Assembly: GCF_932526225.1 (NCBI RefSeq)
Contig: NC_064043.1
Span: 6,253,501-6,317,500, forward strand
From: Nematostella vectensis
Lineage: Eukaryota > Cnidaria > Anthozoa > Actiniaria > Edwardsiidae
Direction of reading: 5' to 3'
DNA length: 64,000 nt
The position numbers and the translations under genes were made by a program. Position 1 is the stretch's first letter. The number at the start of each line of letters is the position of its first letter. Below the pieces are notes generated by a model. The model had not been told where the DNA came from. It did not search any database and was given only the letters and a program-made list of their open reading frames with translations. Below, one piece after another: positions 53,707-64,000 of the stretch.

Positions 53707-55750
53707 TAATAAATAATATCATAAACAGGAAAAAGAAAGGACTCCCCTGATTTCTGAAATTTTACTTCTTTTGTGTGTGTGTGATGGGGGGGGGGGGGGG
53801 GATGTTAATTACACTCGAGTTTTGATACAATGTTTTTTCATCATATCCATATCGCCCTTCTGGAATAATGTTTCGCTTTTTTGCCTCGAGTAACAGCGGC
53901 TTGTCGTGCCGCGACGGGTCATCACAAAAGGATCCACCTCATGATAACCTCCTGCTCACACGAGAATAATTAAGCTATCATTGCTAGACCGCAACAAAAA
54001 AGGCGAACGCAATTAACAAAAGCGGATAACACTTTGTGGTTGGCAATAATGGGAGGCAATATCTGAATTATTTTTTTGTAGGGAATAATTACCCGATTGA
54101 ACTCGCTTTATTTTCAAATGAAGCCTTTATACACCGGCGCCGACAGCAAAATCATTCGGGCTGTGTATTTTTTTTTCTAAATGGCCGATAGAGCCTGAGG
54201 CGAGCACAGGTGGCAGCGTGTTATTAGCTTCTCAATGAATGGCGTGTTCCGGGTTTGTATCCTGACTCTCACTGGAGATTTTTCCCATTTCTTGACTCGA
54301 ATTTGTGTCACAAATGAGTTGAAGCTCTTTCTCCTGTGTTTCCAGTCTTCTTGTATAAGATACACTAAACTGAATCGAAGGGACGCAAAAAACCCTTTCT
54401 CATCAGAACACCCACTCCCTTTTCAACACGATCCCCCTTCCCCCTTTTAAACACAACTTCCCTTCTCAACAGAATACTCTACCCCCTTCTCAACAGAACA
54501 CTCTACCCCCTTCTCAACAGAACACCTCCACCCCCCTTCTCAACAGAACACTCTACCCCCTCCTCAACAGAACACTCTACCCCCTTCTCAACAGAACACC
54601 CCCCCCCCTTCTCAACAGAATACTCTACCCCCTTCTCAACAGAATACTCTACCCCCTTCTCAACAGAACACTCTACCCCCTTCTCAACAGAACACTCTAC
54701 CCCCTTCTCAACAGAACACTCTACCCCCTTCTCAACAGAACACCCTCTCCCCTTCTTATCAGAACACCCTCTCCCCTTCTCGTCAGAAAACCCTCTCCCC
54801 TTCTCGTCAGAACACCCTTTCCCCTTCTCGTCAGAACACCCTCTCCCCTTCTCGTCAGAACACCCTCTCCCCTTCTCGTCAGAACACCCTCTCCCCTTCT
54901 CGTCAGAAAACCCTCTCCCCTTATACCAACAGAACACTGTCCCCTTATCAACCTAACTAATAAAATTATAAACAGGGAAAGGAAAGGATTTCCCTAATTT
55001 CTGAAATTTAACTTATTTCGGGCTTTTTTTGCCTCGAGTAACAGCGGCTTGCCGTGCCGCGACAGGTCATCACAAAAGGATCCACCTTATGATAACCCCT
55101 CGCTCACACTAGAGTAATAATGCTATCATTGCTAGAACGCAACAAAATAGGCGAAAGCAGTTAACAAAGCGGATAACACTTTGTGTTTGGCAATAATGGG
55201 AGGCAATGCCTGAATTATTTATTGGAGGGAATAATCACTCGATTGAACTCGCTTTATTTTCAAAGGAAGTCCGTATACACCGGCGCCGACAGCAAAATCA
55301 TTCGAGCTGTGCATTTTTTTTTCTAAATAGCCGATAGAGCCTGAGGCGAGCACAGGTGGCAGCGTGTTATTAGCTTCTCAATGGTGTGTTCCGGGTTTGT
55401 ATCCTGACTCTCACTGGGGATTTTTCCCATTTCTTGACTCGAATTTGTGTCATGAGTTGAAGCTCTTTCTCTTGATTCCAGTCTTCTCGGGTAAGTTGCA
55501 CTACACTAAACTGAATAAAGGGACGCAAAAGAAACTGTTCCCTGTCTCATCAGAACACTCTTCCTCTTTTTTGTCAGAATACCTCACTTCCTTCTGAACA
55601 GAACACCCTCTCTCCTTTCTCAACAGAACACCCTTCCCCTCTTTTTAACACAACCCCCCCTTCCCCTTTCCTATCAGAACACCCCCCTTCTAAACAGAAC
55701 ACCCTCTCCCATTCTCAACAGAACACCCTCTCCCCTTCTCAACAGTTCCC
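53707..55750 (+). repeat. Segmental tandem duplication, about 0.6-0.75 kb plus C-rich minisatellite, two copies
   Basis: 53707-54430 and 54957-55555 are similar throughout (shared words TTTGCCTCGAGTAACAGCGG, CACCGGCGCCGACAGCAAAA, GCCTGAGGCGAGCACAGGTG). Each copy is followed by its own C-rich array (54430-54940 and 55545-55750). Copy 1 also carries an extra GT/G-run segment around 53770-53880. Confidence 0.88.
54430..54945 (+). repeat. C-rich minisatellite, about 24-25-bp units, about 20 copies
   Basis: Units of the type CTCAACAGAACACTCTACCCCC give way to a second variant, CTCGTCAGAACACCCTCTCC. The minus-strand frames with repeated EKGRGCSDEKG are artefacts of this array. Confidence 0.92.
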
Positions 55751-55755
55751 CCCGG

Positions 55756-56659
55756 AATTCACCTGTCCTGTTACAGTTGGTTATATTAAAATGCTAATGT
55801 TTGTATTTTCGCGTCCGCCTAAAACTTAGTCATTGTCGTTTGGAAAATAGCGTCGTCCAAATACAATCCAATACATTGAATACGCGCTTTTCCCCAACAA
55901 TAAGTTTCGGATGGCACGAAACTGCAAAGACAATTGTAAGAAATCGGTTTTTATTCAAATGATTTGTTTCTCTTCTTAATTCACGTAGTGGCAGTCCTAG
56001 TCTTAATGTGGCGCGTACTCAAACACAGCAGGACACATTCCTTCCGATGTCATTAGGATCTGCACACAAGGCAAATGACTTCAGTAATAAAACGATGGAG
56101 TAAATGGCGTTATACGCCAACATTGCGGAAAGAGGGGTCAAATCTTGTCAGGACTCAGTTTCACATTTATATCGAGGCTGGAAAATCGCGCCAACTTGCA
56201 AGTTACCGATTTGCGTGTTAAGCCTATGTTCAATGACGAGTTTTAAGGTAACCGGTAAAAAATCTTCTTAACGACTCAAGTAGAAAAGTATGCATGAAAA
56301 CATTTAATAACGAATCCGTAATGTGAACGCCATTTTCAACCATGACGTAAATAAAGTAAATATGATATGGTCAATATGTACCTAAATCCTTTTCACTTTT
56401 TTAACTAATTTTCAGCTTATTCGCAGATTGTTTCTAAGATACCTGAAAATTGCACAATAATTTCGCTGTGGTCTCTACACTTTAAAGGTTTTATTTGTCT
56501 CACAGGCCTTTTAACCGTACTTACAGTGCTTCGAGGATAAAGTCAGTCGCATTTTAAATTCAACATGGCAGTGGCAGATTTCTGAGATGACTACCAATTT
56601 GTAGAAAAAAGCCTTAAAGTTGTTAGAGCGCAAGCCAAACATTTGTTGGAGCTCGAACG
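55756..56659. other. Intergenic upstream of the second GPCR
   Basis: Nothing supported. An in-frame TAG 33 bp upstream of the receptor ATG fixes its start. Confidence 0.45.
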
Positions 56660-57562
56660 ATGCAGCGGGCCAACAGCTATATCTCCCTAGTGGCGACGCC
56701 GTTTATTCTTGTGGGAAACATTCTGGTGTTTATCTCTGTCTTCGGCAAAAAGAGGCAGATGCGCACGTTTACGAGCATTCTCCTGGCAAACCTCGCAGCT
56801 GCCGATTTCTGCTTCGGACTTGTGGAGTCCCTCAAGGCTCTGACCTTTCAAATAACAACCCGCAACTTCAAGTCCGGATTCTTCTGCAGGGTTACTGGGT
56901 ATATCACGTTCATCACGCTTGTCGTGTCTATCGGGACGTTAACCGTGATCGCACACGCGAGACACTCTGCTGTTATTTCCCCTTTGCGCTTTAGGCGACA
57001 CCGTAGTCGGTGCAACATTGTTTTCATAGTCGTCTCGACTTGGCTGACAGCGTTGGTCTTCACGTGTCCTATAGTACTTCTATCCCGCACAACAACAGGC
57101 ATTGGAAAGCGAAACTGCGCGGTCTCTCCTGTAAGTCTGCAATACGGTATATACCATGTGTGTATTGGGTTATTGGGGATCCTAGTGCCCTGCTCCGTTA
57201 CAGGATATTGCTATATCAAAGTAATTCATAAGCTCTGGTATCCACAAAGTATAATCCGTGCATCAGGACACACTGTTTATCGGTCTCGTAAGAGGTTAAT
57301 CAAGCTGCTAATTCTGATGACAACACTGTTTTTCACTTGCTGGATGGCTCTGTGCGTCCAACAAGTGCTCTTTATTGTTGATATGTATAGTGATTCTCTA
57401 GAGATCACGTGCTTTTTCCTGCTTCACGTGAACGCTTGCTGTAACCCTGTGGTGTACTCGCTACATAATCCAAAGCTCAGGAAATGCATGAACCGACTTG
57501 TGCATCATAAACGTGTTCGCACGAGCCCTCCGCGTGCTGTACACGTGCTCGCAATGACGTAG
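56660..57562 (+). CDS. Divergent class A GPCR, orphan
   Basis: A 300-aa single-exon seven-helix protein with almost no N-terminus before TM1. Landmarks: GN in TM1 (N20), D49 in TM2 (LANLAAADF), C76 before TM3 and C153 in ECL2, and NPVVY (262-266) in TM7 followed by helix-8-like NPKLRKCMNRL. Departures: the DRY motif is ARH at 100-102, keeping only R101, and TM6 has CWMA (227-230) with the usual proline replaced by alanine. W128 in TM4 is kept. The start is fixed by an in-frame TAG shortly upstream. Cnidarians have large lineage-specific class A families with such changes, and this looks like one. No ligand can be named. It is not close in sequence to the receptor at 51140-52255. Confidence 0.85.
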   Translation: MQRANSYISLVATPFILVGNILVFISVFGKKRQMRTFTSILLANLAAADFCFGLVESLKALTFQITTRNFKSGFFCRVTGYITFITLVVSIGTLTVIAHARHSAVISPLRFRRHRSRCNIVFIVVSTWLTALVFTCPIVLLSRTTTGIGKRNCAVSPVSLQYGIYHVCIGLLGILVPCSVTGYCYIKVIHKLWYPQSIIRASGHTVYRSRKRLIKLLILMTTLFFTCWMALCVQQVLFIVDMYSDSLEITCFFLLHVNACCNPVVYSLHNPKLRKCMNRLVHHKRVRTSPPRAVHVLAMT

Positions 57563-60430
57563 ACGTGATTGTACGATTCCTTAAAGAACGTCGACCACCC
57601 ACTCCTTTGTTATTGTCTATCCTCGAAAATACAGCGGTTAATTCGCAAGGAAGCTTCAAAATCACAATCTACGAATTACTCGCTTGAATTAGCCAATGAA
57701 AATGGATGTTTTATGTGACTCGCTATTGAGCGGGAGCATAAAATGGCGGCGTGATTGGCCTTATTTAACAGCGGGCTAAATCATCCATATCGAATGATTT
57801 AGTACAAGGCGACCTTCTTTGGCATCTGTTTAATGATCTTTAAAAAAGAAATGAATATTTTGCATTGGTGTAACCTTCGCGATGCACACAAGTTAACACG
57901 AGCAGTCACCAAGATAGTCACGTGTCCGCGGCTGGTTATGAGCAGAAGTTGGCAAGGTCACACTGTTTCTCGGCAAGTCTACGTTCTCAAGTACCTTTTG
58001 CATGTCCTACACCGACGTGACACCAGAACGTGGTTGATAAACCCGATTTATTAAGAACACAGGCCGATAACCATAATCATGCATAATGTCAAATGTAAAA
58101 TGCAGGCACGCGTAGAGTCCCACACCCGTGCATATTAGAGATCTCACTAAAAGTCATATAAAAAAATTAACAAAAAAGAGGAAGTAAGCCTCTGTTATTT
58201 CAGCTTCAATTTTTGAAAAAAAAATTTATGACAGGAAAATACCGTGACCAAGTCGACATCTTAAGGGTGTACTGACATTAGTGTTGCTCAGTAACGACGT
58301 TGCTACGCTGGTGGCGTTGAGCGCGCTCGTAAACATAACACGGAATTCGTCATTCGCAAGCTTTCCTGAAGCAAAAGAAACAAAAAAAATATGCGTTTCA
58401 AGTTCCCCAAAATTGACTTTAAGTTGATCTCAGCCTTTTCGGGTTATGATATTTCCCATATTTTGTGAAAACGAAGATTTCCATCATGTCATGATAGAAA
58501 TTGAAAAAGTATTTTAAAATCCTGATGCAGCGCGCGCTACTTTGAAATACGATTTTCAGTGCGTGCGCGAGCGTTTGCAACCGGCGGTGTTTGCAGCTCG
58601 CAAAAGTAGTGAAAATTGAAAACTTTGGCTTCGAAAAGGTTGGCTTGACTAAATCTTCGCTGTATCGTTCCTTTGAAGTGTAAATACCACGAAACACTAT
58701 TGGGATTTGTCTTTAAACTTTATTTCAATTTCATCATGTGAGATATCAGTGTGTCTGAGCAGGCCGAATGTGCACGCGCGGGCTTTGTATCACTTCCGGT
58801 TCTGCGTTTTCTAAAAAAGCTTTATTTTGTCCCCAAATTATTTCAAAACGCAATATTTTTTCTGCATTCCTTTTTATTAAAATCTCCTTCATATAGCCAA
58901 GCATGGATTTAACGTTAATCTAACAGAAACCAAAATTATATCAAATAATCTGGATTTCAGGACCTTTAAAAAATGATAAAAAAAACCAATTACTCAATAA
59001 TTTGTAAAACGCATGCTTGGCTGAATGCACTCACCCCTCAAGATTCATAAAGCGTATTCTATATTTGTTTTCGAGCAATTTTACTTGAAATATGTGCTTT
59101 TATCTATATCTATGACGTCACGGGGTAACGTCATCATAATAGTCAGCACGCTTTTGTTGGTCAACTAGGCAAATATCAGACCCTTGTGACTTTCTACAAC
59201 GCTTTTATGCTATATTCAATTTTCCTTAGCAACAAACGCAGTACACCCTCAAACTACCCTTGTTGAATCCTGACTATTCTATGTACTTTTTGCTTGTAGC
59301 TGAACCCTGGTGAGAACTGTTTCTTGTCTTCTAAGACTAAATATTGTTCGAGTCCGTTCACCATAGATGTACTATGTACTTGTCACGCAGGGTTAAGTCA
59401 CACTTTTAGTAAAGACATACATGTATTTATCATCTAGAAATTATACACTGATCGGCTGTCAGCATAAGCATATTGAAGTCCAAGGGACAACTAAAAGCAT
59501 TTTGACAGGGAAATATAAAACACTCGCATAGAAATTGCTTAGCCAAGCAGTTCCTATTTTTAGTAGATTGACCTTTTGCTCGGGGAAACTTATAGGCGTG
59601 CCGCGTCTCTTTTCAAAGGTCTTTGACAATCGGGATTTGGCCACCAATTCTCGTTTCGCACTTCTCAACAAACGAAGGAAAGTTATGTCTGAGTTCACAC
59701 AAGGTTTACCCTAAGTAGGATTCACACCTGGCCGTCGGCGGAATTAAGTTTTAGTACGGTTTAAGATTTTGAGTTAAAAAATGATTGGAATGCTGTCAAT
59801 CATAATATTTTAGTTAAAAAATGATTGGAATGCTGTTAATCATTATAGTCACGTGTGTAGCTTGCCATGCGCACTAGCAGTGAAACAAGTTAGTGTGTGA
59901 CATCCGTAGTCAGTAGCAACATTGTAAACATTACGTGAGTCACGGTAGCCCAAGGGTAACCGACTAGCACACCCACGTAGGAAGGTCGTCCCTCGAACAC
60001 CCATTGGTTAAACCCTTATCCAAACAGTGCTAAAAGCCCTTTGGGATGTCAATGTCAGTTATCCTAAAGGACATGCCATCTTAGTAGCATATAAATATGG
60101 GTGCGTACCGAAGTCCCAACTCACTTTAGACTTAAGAACTTGAAGAGACACCTGTAAGACTCTCACTTCTGGTGATAGGCGCGCTTAAGACAGCTCCATA
60201 ATTCCATAATAGCATATTGGCATATAATATTGACAAAGCGCCGACAATTCAAAATGCCGAATTAGACAAGAGGCGATTTATAAAAACACGGAGAGGGAGT
60301 AACGGCTTGCTATGAAAATAAGCTGCACTGTCTCACATTACGTAAAAAATTGAAAGGGAAAAAATGTACAAAAGCAAAAAAACTGGTCTTGGAACTGGTG
60401 ATGTAGTCCATGACGCAACACGATGTATAT
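57563..60430. other. Intergenic, no supported gene
   Basis: Holds a short tandem duplication at about 59770-59845 (AGTTAAAAAATGATTGGAATGCTG twice, about 45-bp period). It also holds a tRNA-like A-box at about 59945 that lacks a full cloverleaf. A segment at 57688-57760 resembles 16029-16100. Confidence 0.4.
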
Positions 60431-60442
60431 CACGTGACTTAC

Positions 60443-60678
60443 CTTTGACACGGAGGTACGTGGTCTGGGAGCTGGTACCGAGTGAGTTAGACACAGTGCA
60501 CGTTTAGCCGCCCGCCTGCGCTGAGGTCACGTGACTCAGCACCAGGTCCGTGTGGGAGTTGGTGGTTCGTCTCAGCACCTCGCCCTTGCGTGTCCACGTG
60601 GTGGTTATGGGCGTGTCGCCGGCTTGTAGGCGATGACTTCTGGGACAGCATCGAGGAAACCTGGAGCGCCGAGAACCT
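60443..60678 (-). pseudogene. Decayed immunoglobulin-domain exon
   Basis: The minus strand has an acceptor (CCCGGCAG before 60678) and a donor (GTAAGT after 60443). One frame reads GDTPITTTWTRKGEVL, then TDLVLSHVTSAQAGG, a stop, then TCTVSNSLGTSSQTTYLRVKG. This is the second half of an I-set Ig domain, with TAA where the conserved Tyr of the YxC motif belongs. The first half (EVLGAPGFLDAVPEVIAYKPA) is in another frame and lacks the first Ig cysteine. A stop plus a frameshift indicate decay. The parent gene is not in the window. Confidence 0.55.
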
Positions 60679-60739
60679 CTGCCGGGAATAAAAGAATATG
60701 GTAATTCGTCCTTGAGGCAATATTTCTAGTGATTGGCAG

Positions 60740-62150
60740 TCCGCATAACACCCAAAATAGTCCGGGAGTCAGCGCTCAGAAAGGGGGGTTAAAACACGAG
60801 TTGGGTTACTTTTCGTTCATAAGCTGAACGAAATTTTATCCCGCAGGGTTGTTTGAATGTCGATGTTAACGCTCTCTCTGTCTTTGCAACAGTAACTTAT
60901 TCTCACCACAACCCATTGTCATGTCGGAGCAATCTAAGTTATGGAAAGTGTCCGCTCCTGTCATGGCAATAGGTATGTGGAAAGAAAAAAGGTGGGCGTG
61001 TTTCAAACGCCACCAAGGGAGGGAGGTTGGTGAAAGTATGTTTCTCTTTCGACCTGCGAAGACTGAAAACCTGCATGAAAGGACCCGCAGACCCAAATGC
61101 ATGCGGAGAGTCCACTGGGATTCTATGATTGGTTAAATTCAGAGCGCTCAGTGACATTCCAATAATTTATGCGGTGGGAATAGTTGTTCTTTTATTAAGT
61201 AATGAGCTTTTGGATCCGAAAGTCAGATTTCAAAATGAAAACGCGAAAAAGTATTGTTTGCAAAATTGACTAGAATTAAACCACCTAAAAGTGTTTATTT
61301 GTCATTCTTGAATAACAGATGGGTTAAAATCAGGCCGGTATTAGTCAACCAGTAATCTGAGGTAACTGGTCCTCGATCTCATTTAGTAATTCTTTTGTCT
61401 TTTGTTATTCATGAGATTTATCTGAAAGAGGTATTTGAAGCTTTCTGCGGCGTAGATCTAATTGTTTAAAAGTTTGTTTTTGCGCGTGTTAAAAATGTTT
61501 CGTATTTGCTGACCGGATCGTCATTTTAGCAATGCTTTCTCGCCTCTGCCACTCGTCCCGCCTCTGCTCATTAATAACAATGTTCCTAGATGGGGGCCAT
61601 ACAGAGCGAGAAGGGGAAAATTTAAACTTGACGATTTGGGAGGGTTGACAATCACCAACAATTTTGCAGTAATCTGGATGTAAATCTATAAGAATACGAT
61701 GTTATGTATTTTGCTGGCTCCAAAAAAATTGTCTTATCAATGTAAGGTCTCTGCCACGCATGCGCTCGTAGCATAAGACGGCTACTGAAGGAGACTATTG
61801 CAAAGTGAGTTGATTCCCTTAAAGGGGCTACGTCACCACTACTGGTCATTCCATATTTGTAAAATATTGGGCCCAGTACCCCAACCCCCAATAAGACCCT
61901 AATTCTTGAAAAAGGATTTTTTTTTTTTACATTGAAGTCAATCCTACGCTAACATTCTTAAAGACAACTTACTGTTTTTATAGCCAGTACATCGTTGCAT
62001 GTTTCCACGTGTATCTTGATGTACTTCGCCTTTATGATCCGATTAAAAAAAAAATTGTGACAGTTCCCAAAAAAACGGAATTTCCTTGAAATGTCTGACA
62101 AGGGGTAAAAACAAAACCAGGTGTAAGTGATATGTGCACTCACTACACCA
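60740..62150. other. Intergenic, no supported gene
   Basis: Short chance frames only. Confidence 0.35.
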
Positions 62151-62159
62151 TAGTGAAGC

Positions 62160-62960
62160 TGGCAGGCAACTCAGCAGGCAACTCGGTGAAGTTAGCAGGC
62201 AACTCAAATGTGTTGATTTGTGTAATATCTCGGCAGGTATTTGGCCGATTGTCACGAAATTTTGACACGATTGTACAAAAAGTACTACAAACATATTCAT
62301 GCATGTATGATATCAAATATTATTAATCACGTGACTGTGTGACGTTGAATGTTCCAGCAGGCAAGTCGTTACATCACAATTGTCTCAATATCTACGTCCC
62401 ATTTTCACCGATAGTCATCAAACTTTAACCTAAGTGTACAAATGTAATAACGAAGACAACGCCGTATTAGTCATTCTCATGACGTCATCAATCACGTGAC
62501 CGTGGGAAAAAACATTTTCTCGAGTTCCTATTGAGAAAACATTACGAAACTTTCGAAATATGACAAATAGCACATGGGATTTTACAATCATGAACTTTTA
62601 AAATATGACGCCATCAATCACGTGACCGTGGGAAAAAAATCGATATATAGAGTTCTGACTGAAATAACAGTGAAATCGAAGTACGACAAATTATGTATGT
62701 CGTTATTAAAGCCTCACTTTTTTGGAATGTTTTCGTGATTTACTTTTATACAAACATATAGCAGGCAACTTGACAGTACAGCAGGTAACTCGTGATACAC
62801 TGGGAATATCGTATTCGTCGTTATTAAAGCTTCACTTTTTTGGCATTTGTAAGTGATTAACTCGAATAGAAACATATACTGGAAATATCGTATTCGTCGT
62901 TGTTAAATGTTCACTTTTGGCACTTGCACGTGATTTACACATCTTAACCTGCACTGTAAT
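62160..62960 (+). repeat. Degenerate AGCAGGCAACTC satellite, first block
   Basis: AGCAGGCAACTC appears several times at 62160-62215 and then within longer units from about 62700, together with GTAATATCG/GAATATCGTATTCGTCG and CTTCACTTTTTTGG words. ATCACGTGACCGTGGGAAAAAA is repeated at about 62491 and 62618. Less regular than the second block. Confidence 0.75.
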
Positions 62961-62961
62961 T

Positions 62962-63480
62962 CCTACCGTTTCTCTGCCGTATCTACGCGTATTATTTTCG
63001 CTCGATATGGGCCATCGCTTAAGCTCATCGATTATCAGTCACTAACCTAGAGCGCGAATCCTAACAAACTCTCTCTCTACACGACACAATATAAAAACCC
63101 ATACTCAAGGAGCCAACTGTCCAATACTTATATAACCACTATCTATCTTCTATTTGCCATCATTGATTTGTCCCCTGCACGCTTTCAGATATTATTCCTC
63201 ACCGGTCTTGTTATTGACTTGATTTTTCACAAGCTCACATTACACTCACAGGAAATTATCAACAGGTAATTATCACCCTCGTTCAAAGGTCAAATACACT
63301 GTTCTGCCCTAACTCCAAGCCCGTTTTCTACATTTCATTTATAGCCACAACTCTTAACTAACATCCCCAATGCAATACACCATATATAATAGCCATAATT
63401 GCACACTTTAATCCACGCACTAACGTCTATCACCATACATTTTATAACCCCACACAGCCGCCTCGGTACGAATACCAGAT
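62962..63480. other. About 520-bp segment interrupting the satellite
   Basis: Satellite words stop at about 62960 and resume at about 63482 with the same TTAAATGTTCACTTTT string that precedes the gap. That is what an insertion with a flanking duplication, or a recombination between units, would leave. The segment itself has no recognised feature. Confidence 0.5.
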
Positions 63481-63481
63481 T

Positions 63482-64000
63482 TAAATGTTCACTTTTAGGC
63501 AGTTGTAAGTGATTTACTCTTATAAAAACATATAGCAGGCAACTCGACAGTACAGCAGGTAACTCGTTATGCGCTGAGAATATCGTATTCGTCGTCATTC
63601 AAGCTTCACTTTTTTGGAATTTGTACGTGATTTACTTTAATAAAAACATATAGCAGGCAACTTGACAGTACAGCAGGTAACTCGTTATGCACTGGTAATA
63701 TTGTATTCTCCGTTGTTTAAGCTTCACTTTTTAGGCGGTTGTAAGTGATTTACTCTTATAAAAACATATAGCAGGCAACTCGACAGTACAGCAGGTAACT
63801 CGTTATGCACTGGGAATATTGTATTCTCCGTTGTTTAAGCTTCACTTTTTAGGCAGTTGTAAGTGATTTACTCTTATAAAAACAAATAGCAGGCAACTCG
63901 ACAGTACAGCAGGTAACTCGTTATGCGCTGGGAATATCGTATTCGTCGTCATTCAAGCTTCACTTTTTTGGAATTTGTACGTGATTTACTTTAATAAAAA
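63482..64000 (+). repeat. 118-bp satellite, second block, running off the window
   Basis: TTCACTTTT anchors at 63488, 63605, 63723, 63841 and 63959 give spacings of 117, 118, 118 and 118 bp. Two unit types occur: A (AGGCAGTTGTAAGTG, with ACTCTTA) and B (TTTGGAATTTGTACGTG, with ACTTTAA), in the order A-B-A-A-B. Confidence 0.93.

Noticed and set aside
54503-54951. EKGRGCSDEKG repeat protein
   Set aside because: Antisense of the C-rich minisatellite, with no start context.
58419-58697. 92-codon minus-strand frame
   Set aside because: No domain, signal peptide or splice context; probably chance.
59936-60020. tRNA gene or SINE head
   Set aside because: An A-box-like TAGCCCAAGGG is present, but no cloverleaf or good B-box can be drawn.

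Overview
The window reads as a gene-containing stretch of a cnidarian nuclear genome, most likely a sea anemone close to Nematostella vectensis. This is inferred from intron-rich animal genes with GT-AG introns, a short TTAGGG-type telomeric run, abundant small inverted-repeat elements and minisatellites, and lineage-specific class A GPCRs. There is no bacterial-style operon organisation. Exon models were built by eye from reading frame, splice sites and phase.

Layout. 1-310 (-): the 5' part of a secreted cysteine-rich peptide gene, cut by the window edge. 3811-9359 (-): an eight-exon secreted protein with five VWC-like cysteine domains, each on its own phase 1-1 exon. 9360-18838: a long gene-poor stretch with a polypurine tract, a G-run and a tandem repeat. 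18839-27383 (-): TTI2, the TELO2/TTI1 partner of the PIKK-maturation TTT complex, in 13 exons. 28436-30379 (-): an apparently intronless GH35 beta-galactosidase. 30875-48322 (+): calnexin in 19 exons, divergent from the GH35 gene across about 495 bp. 49310-50077 (+): a 5'-truncated LINE remnant. 51140-52255 and 56660-57562 (+): two single-exon rhodopsin-family receptors. 60443-60678 (-): a decayed Ig-domain exon. 62700-64000: a 118-bp-period satellite that runs off the window.

The most unusual signal is in calnexin. Four of its introns carry tandem repeats whose unit contains an authentic splice junction. Intron 3 has about 26 copies of a 39-bp unit made of the end of exon 3 plus its 5' splice site. 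Intron 16 has about 43 copies of a roughly 48-bp unit carrying the 3' splice site used by exon 17. Introns 11 and 13 show smaller versions. The result is arrays of decoy splice sites in an essential ER chaperone gene. The first GPCR gene has a related oddity: diverged downstream copies of its own C-terminal coding tail, one of which forms an in-frame alternative terminal exon.

Mobile DNA is mostly short and non-autonomous: several TIR elements, one Mutator-like element with 79-bp perfect TIRs and a 9-bp target duplication, one tRNA-derived SINE, and one LINE fragment. No CRISPR, rRNA or convincing tRNA gene was seen.
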